Positions 33,425-41,775 of a DNA stretch of 43,059 nt are shown one piece after another. This DNA is from Bacilli bacterium. Its GTDB lineage: Bacteria; Bacillota; Bacilli; Alicyclobacillales; SLC66. The stretch covers positions 1 through 43,059 of the forward strand of contig JABEUY010000004.1 in NCBI GenBank assembly GCA_013044175.1, read 5' to 3'. The notes beneath the pieces were generated by a model. That model ran no database searches and was not told where the DNA came from. It saw only the letters and a program-made list of their open reading frames with translations. Positions within the stretch are counted from its first letter, which is position 1. Every line of letters starts with the position of its first letter. A program made the translations under genes and the position numbers.

Positions 33425-34246
33425 ATGAGCGAATACCGTCAGCAAAATATCGATCGTTTTCTGGGATTTGCCGATCTTTATCATCAATACCGCCCTAAAG
33501 CGCCCACTTTGATCGCGGATATCTTGATCCAATATCTTGGACGACGGCCGCAATGCGTTGTGGATGTAGGGTGTGGAACTGGTTTATCTACTTTTCTTTG
33601 GGAAAATCGCGCGGATCGTGTTCTTGGTGTTGAACCGAATGCTTCGATGCGACAACAAGCCATTGAGGAATTGACACATCGTGGTAATGCGACAGACAAT
33701 GCCTTCTCCTTTGTTGCAGGGTATTCGCACGAAATACCCTGTGAGGATCAAACTGTCGATCTGATTACTTGTTCACAGTCTTTTCATTGGATGGAGCCTG
33801 TTGCCACCTTAAAGGAAGCAGCTAGGGTTTTACGACCTGGTGGGATTTTTGCCACGTTTGATTGTGATTGGCCGCCAAGTGTGACCGTATCACTCGAACA
33901 AGCGTATCTTCGCTTTATGAATGCCATCCAACAACTTGAAAATGAACGAATCATCAGCGAAGATCGTGTACTTCGTTATCATAAAGACCAACATTTGCGA
34001 AACATTCGCCAAAGTGGCCATTTTACCTTTACCAAAGAAATCGTATTGCATCACGGCGATCAAATGGATGCTGACGCGTTTATCGGCATGGCCATGAGTC
34101 AAGGTTCCGTGCAAACTGCGATCAAGGAACAATGGGAAGAAGCGCTTGTTGCCAAGGATCAGTTTGTGGAAACTGTAAAGCAGGAACTTCGCGATCAAAC
34201 TTTATCACTTGTTTTTAGTTATCGGATGCGCATCGGTGTAAAATAA
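33425..34246 (+). CDS. Class I SAM-dependent methyltransferase
   Basis: The product has 273 residues. Motif I is VVDVGCGTGLSTFLW, followed by an acidic residue at the end of strand 2 (VLGVEPN), DQTVDLITCSQSFHWMEP (motif IV and post-motif) and LKEAARVLRPGGIFATFD. HWM after motif IV recalls the UbiE/Coq5-like and trans-aconitate methyltransferase groups, but the substrate is unknown. GGAGAAGG lies before ATG 33425. It lies in front of a Rieske oxygenase gene with 57 bases between them, so the two may or may not be co-transcribed. Confidence 0.85.
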   Translation: MSEYRQQNIDRFLGFADLYHQYRPKAPTLIADILIQYLGRRPQCVVDVGCGTGLSTFLWENRADRVLGVEPNASMRQQAIEELTHRGNATDNAFSFVAGYSHEIPCEDQTVDLITCSQSFHWMEPVATLKEAARVLRPGGIFATFDCDWPPSVTVSLEQAYLRFMNAIQQLENERIISEDRVLRYHKDQHLRNIRQSGHFTFTKEIVLHHGDQMDADAFIGMAMSQGSVQTAIKEQWEEALVAKDQFVETVKQELRDQTLSLVFSYRMRIGVK

Positions 34247-34248
34247 GT

Positions 34249-34288
34249 GTATAATGTTCTTTAGGTATTAGTTATACAGACATTATAC
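34249..34288. promoter_or_regulatory. 9-bp perfect inverted repeat upstream of the Rieske oxygenase gene
   Basis: GTATAATGT (34249-34257) mirrors ACATTATAC (34280-34288). The centres are 31 bases apart, about three helical turns. The left arm contains TATAAT and could be a -10 element. No T-run follows, so a terminator is unlikely. It is a candidate operator for a dimeric or tetrameric regulator. Confidence 0.45.
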
Positions 34289-34303
34289 GCGAGGTGAACC
34301 GAA

Positions 34304-35326
34304 ATGGCGGTTCTTGACCCAACTTCTTCAACGGAACAAAGTGTTTCTTCTTTGCCTTACCGTGAGCCTTTACCCAGCGATGATCATGTATTTCCTTTGA
34401 CATGGTATGCGGTTATGCAAGCGAAAGCGTTAACGACAAAGCCGATAAAAAGAACGTTGCTCGGTAAAGATGTTGTTTTGTATCGCGATCATAAAGGTCA
34501 CGTACGTTGCCTAGAAGCTTATTGTTCCCATCGTGGTGCTGACTTGTCTTTAGGCAAATGCGTTGATGATCAAATTCATTGTGCGTATCACGGTTGGGCG
34601 TTTGATCAAGATGGTCAGTGTCGATCGATTCCGGCCCATCCCGACCGACCGATCCCCGATTTTGCCCATATCGTCGCGTATCCAACGCAAGAACGAGCTG
34701 GGCTAATCTGGATATATCCTGAGGATAAACGCTTGGCAAGCCCACCCGATCTTGAAGTATTTCCAGAGCTTGAGGATGCGAGTTTTACGCTTTCTTTTTA
34801 CGAGGCAAAATGGCAAGCGCATCTCACTAGAGTCGTTGAAAGTGTGCTCGATATTGCACATCTCGCTTTTGTTCATAAAAAAACGATCGGGCGAAGATTG
34901 CAACCTGAAATCAAACAAGTTCGCTTTTCTGTTCCCTCTTCGGATCGAATTATCATCGAAAATGGTGGGGGATTGCTTGATTATGTTTTTCCTGGACAAT
35001 GGATGTTGAAAGCTGCTATGGGGAAAAGTGGATTTATTAATTATGTCACGTTTACACCGATCAGTTCGCACGAGACCTTGATTTTTGGTTATGCAGGTCG
35101 AACCTTTTTGCGAAAAATGCCTTTAATGAATTGGCTATTTTCAAAACAAAGCAGCAAAATCCTCGAAGAAGACCGTTTGGTTGTCGAAAGTCAACATCCA
35201 AGACCGATTCCGCAGGCTTTACAGATGGAAGCTCATGTGCCAGCCGACGGACCACAAGTACGTTTTCGGCAACGATGGTATCAGTTTTTGGCTTATGAAG
35301 AAAAGCGCATCATGACGAAGGAATGA
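34304..35326 (+). CDS. Rieske [2Fe-2S] non-haem iron oxygenase
   Basis: The Rieske cluster motif CSHRGADLSLG...CAYHGWAFD supplies CxH and CxxH ligands. The mononuclear iron site is in RVVESVLDIAHLAFVHKK: D and two histidines in DxxHxxxxH spacing. At 340 residues it is like the single-component oxygenase alpha subunits (vanillate demethylase, pheophorbide a or carotenoid/choline-type oxygenases), which hydroxylate or demethylate aromatic or N-methyl substrates. No reductase or ferredoxin partner is encoded next to it. GAGGTG lies nine bases before ATG 34304. The preceding methyltransferase might act on the same substrate, which is inference. Confidence 0.85.
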   Translation: MAVLDPTSSTEQSVSSLPYREPLPSDDHVFPLTWYAVMQAKALTTKPIKRTLLGKDVVLYRDHKGHVRCLEAYCSHRGADLSLGKCVDDQIHCAYHGWAFDQDGQCRSIPAHPDRPIPDFAHIVAYPTQERAGLIWIYPEDKRLASPPDLEVFPELEDASFTLSFYEAKWQAHLTRVVESVLDIAHLAFVHKKTIGRRLQPEIKQVRFSVPSSDRIIIENGGGLLDYVFPGQWMLKAAMGKSGFINYVTFTPISSHETLIFGYAGRTFLRKMPLMNWLFSKQSSKILEEDRLVVESQHPRPIPQALQMEAHVPADGPQVRFRQRWYQFLAYEEKRIMTKE

Positions 35327-35352
35327 GTGAAGGCACTCATTCCTTCTTTTTT
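35318..35352 (+). terminator. Rho-independent terminator of the Rieske oxygenase gene
   Basis: AAGGAATGAGTG (35318-35329) pairs perfectly with CACTCATTCCTT (35334-35345) around AAGG, followed by CTTTTTT. The stem includes the stop codons of both convergent genes (the oxygenase and gerB). Confidence 0.9.
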
Positions 35353-36422
35353 ATCCGAAGACGGCGTAACGTAGTGATCGTAAGATAAATGGCAGGTATA
35401 CCTATTCCCATTACAATGGCGATAATCGGATAGGTTGTTTGTAAAAAGGAAAGGAGATTGGCACGTTCTTGGGCGATGAGGTTGGCCATAAGTACTACAA
35501 TTGCAGCGATGAGCGTTGCGAATTTTTTGAATTGGTCGGTGGCAAGGTTTTCACGAAGAAGCAACAAAATCCCTTGGCTATATAACGTTGCCCGGAAAAA
35601 AGCTCCAAATGTCCAAAGCAGGATCCCTAGCACATCCAGTCGAGGAAACACATTGCCTACTTGAATATACTGCAGTTCTGCATAGGTGGGAAAGTCAAGA
35701 CGTTTAGCGAGATATTCGCCAAACAGCATGACAGGTCCTGTTGTTGGTGCGATAAAGAGTAGGAGCACAAGGGGTGGAAAAAGCCAAGCAAAGCGTTTTA
35801 CTTGTTGTGGTGCCGAAAGTTTTTTTGCATAGATGGTAAAAACGATCAGTTCCGATAGCATACAAAGATCGATCAGTACAGCTTGTCCGATTGGGATCAA
35901 CCCGTGATCAAACATCGGCAATAAAGCTATCCATTCCTTTTCGCGCATGCTGACGATGCTCGCAAAAATCCCTGCGATGATCAGAAAAGGAACGACGATT
36001 TGAATAAGGCGTGTGATGACTTCTAATCCTGCTCGTAAAAGCCATGTCATGAGAAGAAACAAGCAAAGAAAAAACACTTCTTGCGGTGTATAAGGATAGA
36101 TCATTGACAGAAAATCGACGAGAATTCGTAACGTGATCGCGCTGATCAAAAAAAAGAAAAGGATGTACAAACTGACCAAAAGGATCATGGGTATGCGTTT
36201 GGCGATGGGGTCGGTAATGGCAAGCCAAGATTTTTCTGATTGTGAGGGAATGATTTTTATATAAACAAAAATGATTGAAAACGAGATGACACAACTGATG
36301 ATGAGAGAAAGCCATGCATCTCTGCCTGCATAGATCAGAGCAAGGTGAACATAGACGAAATGACCGAAAGCATTCATAGCAGCAATGATAATACATAGAA
36401 ATTGCCAAGTTGAAATCTTCAT
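35337..36422 (-). CDS. Spore germination permease-like protein, GerB type
   Basis: The product has 361 residues with ten predicted helices and belongs to the amino-acid-permease-like GerAB/GRKB family, the B subunit of spore germinant receptors in the inner spore membrane. The start MKISTWQFLCIIIAAMNAFG and HLALIYAGRDAWLS are family-typical, as are LVDFLSMIYPYTPQEVFFL and the cytoplasmic end RRLRIKKKE. The B subunit is thought to bind the germinant. ATG 36422 fits the family; a longer reading from GTG 36458 has no ribosome binding site. It is the last gene of the operon and lies 14 bases after the gerD-like stop codon. Confidence 0.87.
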   Translation of the reverse strand: MKISTWQFLCIIIAAMNAFGHFVYVHLALIYAGRDAWLSLIISCVISFSIIFVYIKIIPSQSEKSWLAITDPIAKRIPMILLVSLYILFFFLISAITLRILVDFLSMIYPYTPQEVFFLCLFLLMTWLLRAGLEVITRLIQIVVPFLIIAGIFASIVSMREKEWIALLPMFDHGLIPIGQAVLIDLCMLSELIVFTIYAKKLSAPQQVKRFAWLFPPLVLLLFIAPTTGPVMLFGEYLAKRLDFPTYAELQYIQVGNVFPRLDVLGILLWTFGAFFRATLYSQGILLLLRENLATDQFKKFATLIAAIVVLMANLIAQERANLLSFLQTTYPIIAIVMGIGIPAIYLTITTLRRLRIKKKE

Positions 36423-36436
36423 TGTTGACTGGGAAT

Positions 36437-36676
36437 TCACGATGGCGAAAACACCCACTTTGTGATCGGCGCTAAGATTTTTTGTAATAGCGCTAAGACA
36501 TTAACACTTCCGAAGTATTGGATTATGCTATACAGTGCAATGAGAATCAGGAAAATAAGCAGGAACAAGCCATAGGAAAATTTTGATGACCATGCTTCTT
36601 TGAGCATTATTTTTTTTCCATCAAGAATGATTACTGTCAAAACCATCATGCCCGAGGTAATGAGGGTATATACCAT
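36437..36676 (-). CDS. Small two-helix membrane protein, GerD-subunit type
   Basis: The product has 79 residues with two hydrophobic segments (VYTLITSGMMVLTVIIL and YGLFLLIFLILIALYSIIQY) and a short charged loop between. It lies inside a germinant receptor operon between the C and B genes. Small two-helix 'D' proteins of about 75 residues are known from germinant receptor operons of Bacillus species, where they modulate receptor function, and this fits that description. GAGGTG overlaps the gerC stop and lies just before ATG 36676; the longer frame from 36733 is mostly inside gerC and is rejected. Confidence 0.75.
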   Translation of the reverse strand: MVYTLITSGMMVLTVIILDGKKIMLKEAWSSKFSYGLFLLIFLILIALYSIIQYFGSVNVLALLQKILAPITKWVFSPS

Positions 36677-36680
36677 TTTT

Positions 36681-37913
36681 TCACCTCGATGCTGGCGGTT
36701 GACGTAGATGAATGGGAGCACTACCATTTCCACTATTAATGATTTGGAAATTTAAATTTATTTTATAAGGTAAAGTGGCAAACACCTGCCGCCACTTCGG
36801 TGAAAGGGTATGCCAAAGCGTAGGATAAAAAGCGTGGACACGACGACCAATTTGAAGGCAATCGACGTTAAGACGTTTTTGTAAGGCAAAGAGTGTCACT
36901 TGAATATCTTTTTGCATATGCTGTGTTAGGCATTTTTGTAAACGTAAGATCGCATCAGGATGGTCAAAATTATCCGCTGTACCATTTTCGATGACATATA
37001 GTTTCATAAAAAGTTTAATCATAAGTTGGAGTTTTCCATGTTGCAGTATGGGCTGTACTGAGGATAGAAGTTGAGTGACGCGAAATGTTACGGTTTGTTG
37101 TGAGGGTGGAACTTGAACATTAAGCGAGAAAAATTGGATTTCATTAGCGTGGTCATACAGTAAGAGAAATCCTTTACTTTCTTTTGGCGATAGCCATCCC
37201 ACCATACGATCTCGATGAAAGACTGCGATATGATCCAATAAAAAAGGTATGCTTGATGATTTGGCATGCTGAAGCAATCGAATACCCATCGCGTAAGCAT
37301 CCGATCCTTCGGTCATCAATCGAATAAAACGAACGGCATCAACGGCGACAAAGGAATGACTTTCTTCAAGTTCGACGATCGCATCAGAAGGCAGACGATT
37401 CAGAGGGTAGGCTTTCTCAATGATTTTTTTGCCCGTCGTCCCTTTGGCGATAAGGATATAGACGTGAAGCCGTGCTTGTGGATTTCGCACCAACTCGTCA
37501 AGAATTGTGGAAATCCCCGTCTTGGCATACGCTTCGCCTAAAATGATCACACGTCGATCAGCGAGAAAGAACCGACGCGATAATTTTTCTTGTGCACTGA
37601 TCATCGCGCTTGTCGGTGAAGCATTGACTCCCGATACGACGATAAACGTTGCACTTGCTGATCCACTGCTGCCGCCACTTGAACCGCTTTGGCTACTTTG
37701 TAATTGGTTGGGAATGGAGATTTGTAATGATTTTAGGTACTTTTTTGAAGGATCAGCATTCGGTTTTCCGTTTCGTGTATTGAGGTCGACTGAAGAAGCG
37801 GTGATGATCGCTAACTGGTTGACTTCGGCGGCATCATAACAACCGTTTACCATAAAAGTGAGACAAACTACGAGAATGTTTGCTATCGTAGTCTTCTTGA
37901 AAAGGTTATTCAT
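36681..37913 (-). CDS. Spore germination lipoprotein, GerC type
   Basis: A lipoprotein signal peptide is evident: charged MNNLFKKT, a hydrophobic core and the lipobox VNGC with C at residue 25. The body has the Ger(x)C pattern: CYDAAEVNQLAIITASSVD, SAQEKLSRRFFLADRRVIILGEAYAK and TISTILDELVRNPQARLHVYILIAKG-type strings (given in parts), then a C-terminal domain. It is the C subunit of a germinant receptor, attached to the outer face of the inner spore membrane. At 410 residues it is of normal size. The start overlaps the end of gerA by eight bases, so the two are coupled. Confidence 0.87.
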   Translation of the reverse strand: MNNLFKKTTIANILVVCLTFMVNGCYDAAEVNQLAIITASSVDLNTRNGKPNADPSKKYLKSLQISIPNQLQSSQSGSSGGSSGSASATFIVVSGVNASPTSAMISAQEKLSRRFFLADRRVIILGEAYAKTGISTILDELVRNPQARLHVYILIAKGTTGKKIIEKAYPLNRLPSDAIVELEESHSFVAVDAVRFIRLMTEGSDAYAMGIRLLQHAKSSSIPFLLDHIAVFHRDRMVGWLSPKESKGFLLLYDHANEIQFFSLNVQVPPSQQTVTFRVTQLLSSVQPILQHGKLQLMIKLFMKLYVIENGTADNFDHPDAILRLQKCLTQHMQKDIQVTLFALQKRLNVDCLQIGRRVHAFYPTLWHTLSPKWRQVFATLPYKINLNFQIINSGNGSAPIHLRQPPASR

Positions 37914-39410
37914 GATGATTTCCTGTAGGTAACCTTGCTTCAGGCGTACCAGAACTGGTTTGTCGATACCGATTTTTTTTGCTGGTTTGCTCGGGACGTC
38001 GCATCATCGCCCACCTAGGCGCACGTACAAAAGTATCTTTCATTCCTGAAAAGTGAAAAGGTGCAATAGGCATCAAATAAGGAACGCCAAAAGAACGCAA
38101 TCCGCAAAGATGAATAAGGATGGCAAGGATACCGAGTATGAGGCCGAAGATCCCTAGGGCGCCAGACAGCAAAATGATCGGGAAACGTAACATGCGTAAG
38201 GCAATCGCAAAGTTAAACGTGGAATAGTAAATGAAGCAATCCCAGTGATCGACACGATAATCACCATCGGCGCAGAAATGATACCTGCTTGAACGGCAGC
38301 TTGCCCTATGACGAGAGCACCGACGATGCTAACCGCTTGACCGATCGCTTTAGGCAGTCGCACGCCAGCTTCGCGTAAAGCTTCAAACGTGATTTCCATA
38401 AAAAAAGCTTCGACAGCAGCAGGAAGCGGGGTGGTTTCGCGAGCCGCGGCGATGGAGATCAACAAAGGTATTGGCAAGAAATCAGGGTGAAAGGTTGTGA
38501 TCGCTACATAGAGTGAAGGCAGTGTCAAGGAGACGGCAGCAAAGATAAAGCGTAACCATCGAACCATTGTGGCGATCAAATAACGCTCATAATAATCTTC
38601 AGGAGAAGCAAGTGCGCCAAATAAATTGATCGGTGCAAGCAAAACAAACGGTGTTCCATCAACAAAAATCGCAACCCTACCTTCTAGCAAGAGGGCAGCA
38701 ACGACGTCCGGACGTTCGGTATTTTGCATTTGAGGGAAGGGAGAAAAGGGATTGTCTTCGATCCATTCTTCGATATAGCCAGATTCGAGAATACCATCGA
38801 TGGTAATACGTGATAATCGCTGTTTGACTTCTTCAATAAGATTCATTTCACAAATATCTTCAAGATAGGCAATGACGACCTGAGTCCCGGTATACTTGCC
38901 AAGGACATAAGGAATGGTTTTTAATTTTTCCGTTTGCAATTTTTTACGTATCAAGCCGAGATTCGTCGCGATATGTTCGATAAAACTTTCCCTAGGGCCA
39001 CGGATGACCATTTCCGTATTGGGCTCCATGATACTGCGTTTTGGAGCTTGATCAAAAGTAAATCCATATGCTAAAGCTTGGTCTGGTGCGAGTAAAATGA
39101 TCTGTCCGTGATTGATCGCATCGACAACATTTCGATAGGTTTGATAGGTCGTCAAGTTTGCGATAGGTAATTGTTCAATCAGATACGAGGCGGCATACTC
39201 ACTTTCTAAATACACGATGATTTCTCGTTCAATACGTTCGAGATCGACGATGGTAAGAAAATAAAACAAATGAAAATCACCATCGTCTTTTTTTACCGTT
39301 TTATAGGACCAATCGCTGCATTGCCGAAAGACAGCTTGAATCATTTGCGCATTGGCATGACTATCGGAGCAAAGAGGTAGATCACAAAGAAGCTTGTCAA
39401 CTTGTTTCAT
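37906..39410 (-). pseudogene. Spore germination protein, GerA type, with a one-base frameshift
   Basis: The A subunit of a germinant receptor has a cytoplasmic N-terminal domain and about five membrane helices. The first frame (to about 38216) reads normally: RGPRESFIEHIATNLGLIR, NPFSPFPQMQNTERPD, LEGRVAIFVDGTPFVLLAP, SIAAARETTPLPAAVEAFFME, ITGIASFTIP. It then goes out of frame and ends at 38154. The expected continuation NFAIALRMLRFPIILLSGALG and IHLCGLRSFGVPYLMPIAP is found in the neighbouring frame, ending at 37906. One missing base in the run AAA at 38215-38217 (plus strand) explains it. Restored, the protein would be about 501 residues, normal for GerA. It may be a true mutation or a homopolymer sequencing error. 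ATG 39410 follows AGGAGG. Confidence 0.85.
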
Positions 39411-39554
39411 CAACGATGATCCTCCTTTTGTCCTCAATCAGCCTTATGCTGAGTTTTGACGTAAAGGAAGGAAAGTATGTGCAAGTTGTTTTTACTACCT
39501 CAAATTCATGGTATGATCATGGCGCAAGGGATGAAAGGCGGTTTGGGTCAGAAG

Positions 39555-40295
39555 ATGGAATACTTATCGTTTAGCAGGCTGTCACTTCTTGAGACGTGCG
39601 GGCTGCGTTTTTATTATGAATACGTGGAAAAAGCGACACCTACGGATCATGTCGTGACCTATCACGCTTCCTTTGGTAAGGTGATTCACAGTTTGTATGA
39701 AGAGCATGGTAATACGCAGGGTCGTGCTTCTTATGATGCTTTGAAAATGAGATATGATGATACGTTTGTACCGATCGTCGAAGAGTTTCCTACGCGGGAA
39801 GATGCAGTGGCCTTTTATAAAAAAGGGCTGCAAGCGATCTCTCGATTCAGTCAATATCAAGTCGATGATGTGATCGATTCGGAAAAAGAATTTCTGATCG
39901 ATATCGCAACGGGTGTTCCACCGATGAAAGGTTTTATCGATCGCGTATTACATGTGCCAACGTATGGTTATGTCGTCGCTGATCTTAAAACGGGAAAGCC
40001 TTTCTCACAACAGGATCTTAAGAAAACAAGACAAATTGTTCTTTACTCGCTTGCATGTCAGGATCTTTATGGCGAACCTGCCAAAGAAGGGTATTTTGAT
40101 TTTGTGGTGCAAGGCGGTCGCGTTTGGTTACGCGTGGATGAACAAGATCGTCTAGCGTTAAAGTCTTGGATTATCGAAAAGTGGAAGCAGATCTTGCGCG
40201 AGGAATTTCAACCGAAGTATACGAAGAACTTTTGTCGTTCTTTTTGTCCCTTTCGTTCGCGTTGTCCTGAGTATGAAAGACGTCAGACCGTCTGA
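39555..40295 (+). CDS. PD-(D/E)XK nuclease of the RecB/AddB family with Fe-S cysteines
   Basis: The product has 246 residues. The RecB-type nuclease motifs are in order: FSRLSLLETCGLRFYYEY (first cluster cysteine), FGKVIHSLYE (GxxxH), MKGFIDRV (GxxDR), VVADLKTGK (D and K of the catalytic core) and QIVLYSLACQ (QxxxY). C-terminal CRSFCPFRSRC adds three cysteines. One N-terminal plus three C-terminal cysteines is the [4Fe-4S] arrangement of AddB and Cas4. The protein consists of only this nuclease domain, with no helicase and no cas genes nearby. It may process DNA ends in repair. The start is uncertain: ATG 39555 fits the fold; ATG 39531 is another option. Confidence 0.8.
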   Translation: MEYLSFSRLSLLETCGLRFYYEYVEKATPTDHVVTYHASFGKVIHSLYEEHGNTQGRASYDALKMRYDDTFVPIVEEFPTREDAVAFYKKGLQAISRFSQYQVDDVIDSEKEFLIDIATGVPPMKGFIDRVLHVPTYGYVVADLKTGKPFSQQDLKKTRQIVLYSLACQDLYGEPAKEGYFDFVVQGGRVWLRVDEQDRLALKSWIIEKWKQILREEFQPKYTKNFCRSFCPFRSRCPEYERRQTV

Positions 40296-40323
40296 GGCTA
40301 ATATTATGACCGATGAGGCGCGA

Positions 40324-40536
40324 TTAGCGCGCCTCAAGGTGACCATGAACAAAGGATTCATCCAATACATTTTGGCAAGACACACAGACGTATTGATAGC
40401 TGACAGCACGGGTCTGTGCTGGAACTGGCATGCCTTTGGTAACGACGACGCTTCCGTCAAGTTCGACGATTTTTTCTTCACGAAACCATAGACCTTGGCA
40501 ATGCGGGCATGTTAGCGCGTGTGATGGTGCAGCCAT
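40324..40536 (-). CDS. Small zinc-ribbon protein
   Basis: The product has 70 residues with two CxxC pairs (TCPHCQ and CVSCQN), which make a likely zinc ribbon around a short beta-rich middle. Function unknown. It is probably real because a strong ribosome binding site (AAGGAGGG) lies eight bases before ATG 40536 and both CxxC pairs are well placed. It is convergent with the nuclease gene (28 bases between stops) and divergent from the DUF72 gene. Confidence 0.7.
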   Translation of the reverse strand: MAAPSHALTCPHCQGLWFREEKIVELDGSVVVTKGMPVPAQTRAVSYQYVCVSCQNVLDESFVHGHLEAR

Positions 40537-40564
40537 GGTATTCCCTCCTTAGTGCAGATGTGAA

Positions 40565-40606
40565 AAGTATACCATGGATATTGAAAAACGACGTCATGCT
40601 ATACTT
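40565..40606. promoter_or_regulatory. Divergent promoter region with inverted -10-like elements
   Basis: AAGTATA (40565-40571) and TATACTT (40600-40606) are perfect inverted copies. Each reads TATACT on the strand that leads to the adjacent gene (zinc ribbon on minus, DUF72 on plus), so they may be the -10 elements of two overlapping divergent promoters. The -35 elements are weak. Confidence 0.45.
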
Positions 40607-40626
40607 GAAAGGCGTGGTGAATTCGT

Positions 40627-41487
40627 TTGATCGAATGTGGTACGTGTGCCTTTGCTGATCATCAGCAATTTTATCCTAAACGTTTACAACCCCATGAACG
40701 CTTGGGGTTCTATGCGAAACAATTTTCTCTTGTTGAAATCGATAGCACCTACTATGCATTACCAAAACAAGAGTATGTAAAGCGTTGGAAAGAACAGACG
40801 CCAAGTAACTTTACGTTCAATGTTAAGGTTCATAATACGATGACTTTACATGATCGTTCCTTGGCTGATTTCTATGATAAGAAAGCAGTCTTTCACGATT
40901 TCATGGCGGTGATTGAACCTCTGATCGCGGCGAATAAACTTGGAGCCATTCATTTTTCGTTTCCTCCATGGTTTCGAAAAACGTCAGAGCATCTCGCTTA
41001 CATCGTAGCAGCGCGACAATTCTTTGGTAACTTTCCTGTTGCGATCGAATTTCGCCATCAAAGTTGGTTTCAAGATGATGAGGCGATGGATACACTGAAT
41101 TTTTTACGAGATCTTTGTGCGATTCATGTTGTCGTTGATGAACCACAGGTCACCGCGTCATGCGTTCCCTTTATCCCCGCCGTGACGGATACTCGACTTT
41201 CCATCGTTCGTTTGCATGGTAGAAATCAAGAGACTTGGATGCAACCAGGTCTTGCGACTTCAGGGGAGCGTTTTAATTATTTGTACTCCCGATCTGAGAT
41301 TCATGCTATTGCTGAAGTGGCTGAAGCGCTTCATGAAGAAGCGCAGTCTGTTCATATTTTGATGAATAATAATTATAGAAATTATGCGATACAAAATGCC
41401 ATGATGATGAAAAAAAGAATCATTCCAACGAAGCAGAATGATTCCATGACATATTGGTTTGCCCAACAAGAAACATTCGATTTTTGA
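40627..41487 (+). CDS. DUF72 family protein (YecE-like)
   Basis: The 286-residue protein matches the DUF72 TIM-barrel family: IECGTCAF at the start, YAKQFSLVEIDSTYYALP, WKEQTPSNFTFNVKVH, FPPWF, VAIEFRHQSWF, VVDEPQ, IVRLHGRN and the late HILMNNNYRNYAIQNA. The biochemical function of the family is not known. The TTG start at 40627 follows AAAGG/GGTG and leads directly into the family N-terminus. The gene is followed 31 bases later by a small membrane protein gene. Confidence 0.88.
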   Translation: MIECGTCAFADHQQFYPKRLQPHERLGFYAKQFSLVEIDSTYYALPKQEYVKRWKEQTPSNFTFNVKVHNTMTLHDRSLADFYDKKAVFHDFMAVIEPLIAANKLGAIHFSFPPWFRKTSEHLAYIVAARQFFGNFPVAIEFRHQSWFQDDEAMDTLNFLRDLCAIHVVVDEPQVTASCVPFIPAVTDTRLSIVRLHGRNQETWMQPGLATSGERFNYLYSRSEIHAIAEVAEALHEEAQSVHILMNNNYRNYAIQNAMMMKKRIIPTKQNDSMTYWFAQQETFDF

Positions 41488-41518
41488 GTATGGAAAATTT
41501 GGTTTTTGAGGTGTCTTC

Positions 41519-41698
41519 ATGAATCGTAAGGTACGAAATTGGATGATCGCATCTGTCGCGGTCGTTCTAGCTGAACTTGGCGGTTTCGTCGAGGGGCGAT
41601 GGCATAGTATGATCCTGGCGATCGTATGCTATAGCCTTGCAGGGCTTGGTTTTTTCATCGCGTTGATTCGTGTTTTGATCGAACGCTACAAAAAATGA
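41519..41698 (+). CDS. Small membrane protein of 59 residues
   Basis: An open frame from ATG 41519 to TGA 41696-41698 encodes a basic start (MNRKVRNW), a hydrophobic helix (MIASVAVVLAELGGF), a short polar loop with a charged EGRWHS, a second helix (MILAIVCYSLAGLGFFIALI) and a basic end (ERYKK). GAGGTG lies six bases upstream. It is not recognised as a member of a known family. It follows the DUF72 gene closely and may be co-transcribed with it. Confidence 0.7.
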   Translation: MNRKVRNWMIASVAVVLAELGGFVEGRWHSMILAIVCYSLAGLGFFIALIRVLIERYKK

Positions 41699-41714
41699 TT
41701 GACCAATCAGTCAA
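41699..41714. promoter_or_regulatory. Palindromic operator candidate upstream of the acyl-CoA ligase
   Basis: TTGAC (41699-41703) and GTCAA (41710-41714) flank CAATCA. TTGAC-N6-GTCAA resembles sites of TetR-type regulators, which often control fatty acid degradation genes. It is 61 bases before the ligase ATG. No regulator gene is in view. Confidence 0.4.
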
Positions 41715-41775
41715 GTTGGAGTAACGTAGAGGATGACGAAGAAGGAGTAATTCTGATCTAAGGGAGAGAGTCACG

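Noticed and set aside
39438-39452. A small inverted repeat (TCAGC-CTTAT-GCTGA) upstream of gerA as a sporulation control site
   Set aside because: Only five base pairs and no convincing sigma-G promoter beside it.
39555-40295. Cas4 of a CRISPR system
   Set aside because: No other cas gene or repeat array is in the window; the Fe-S nuclease pattern is shared with non-CRISPR proteins.
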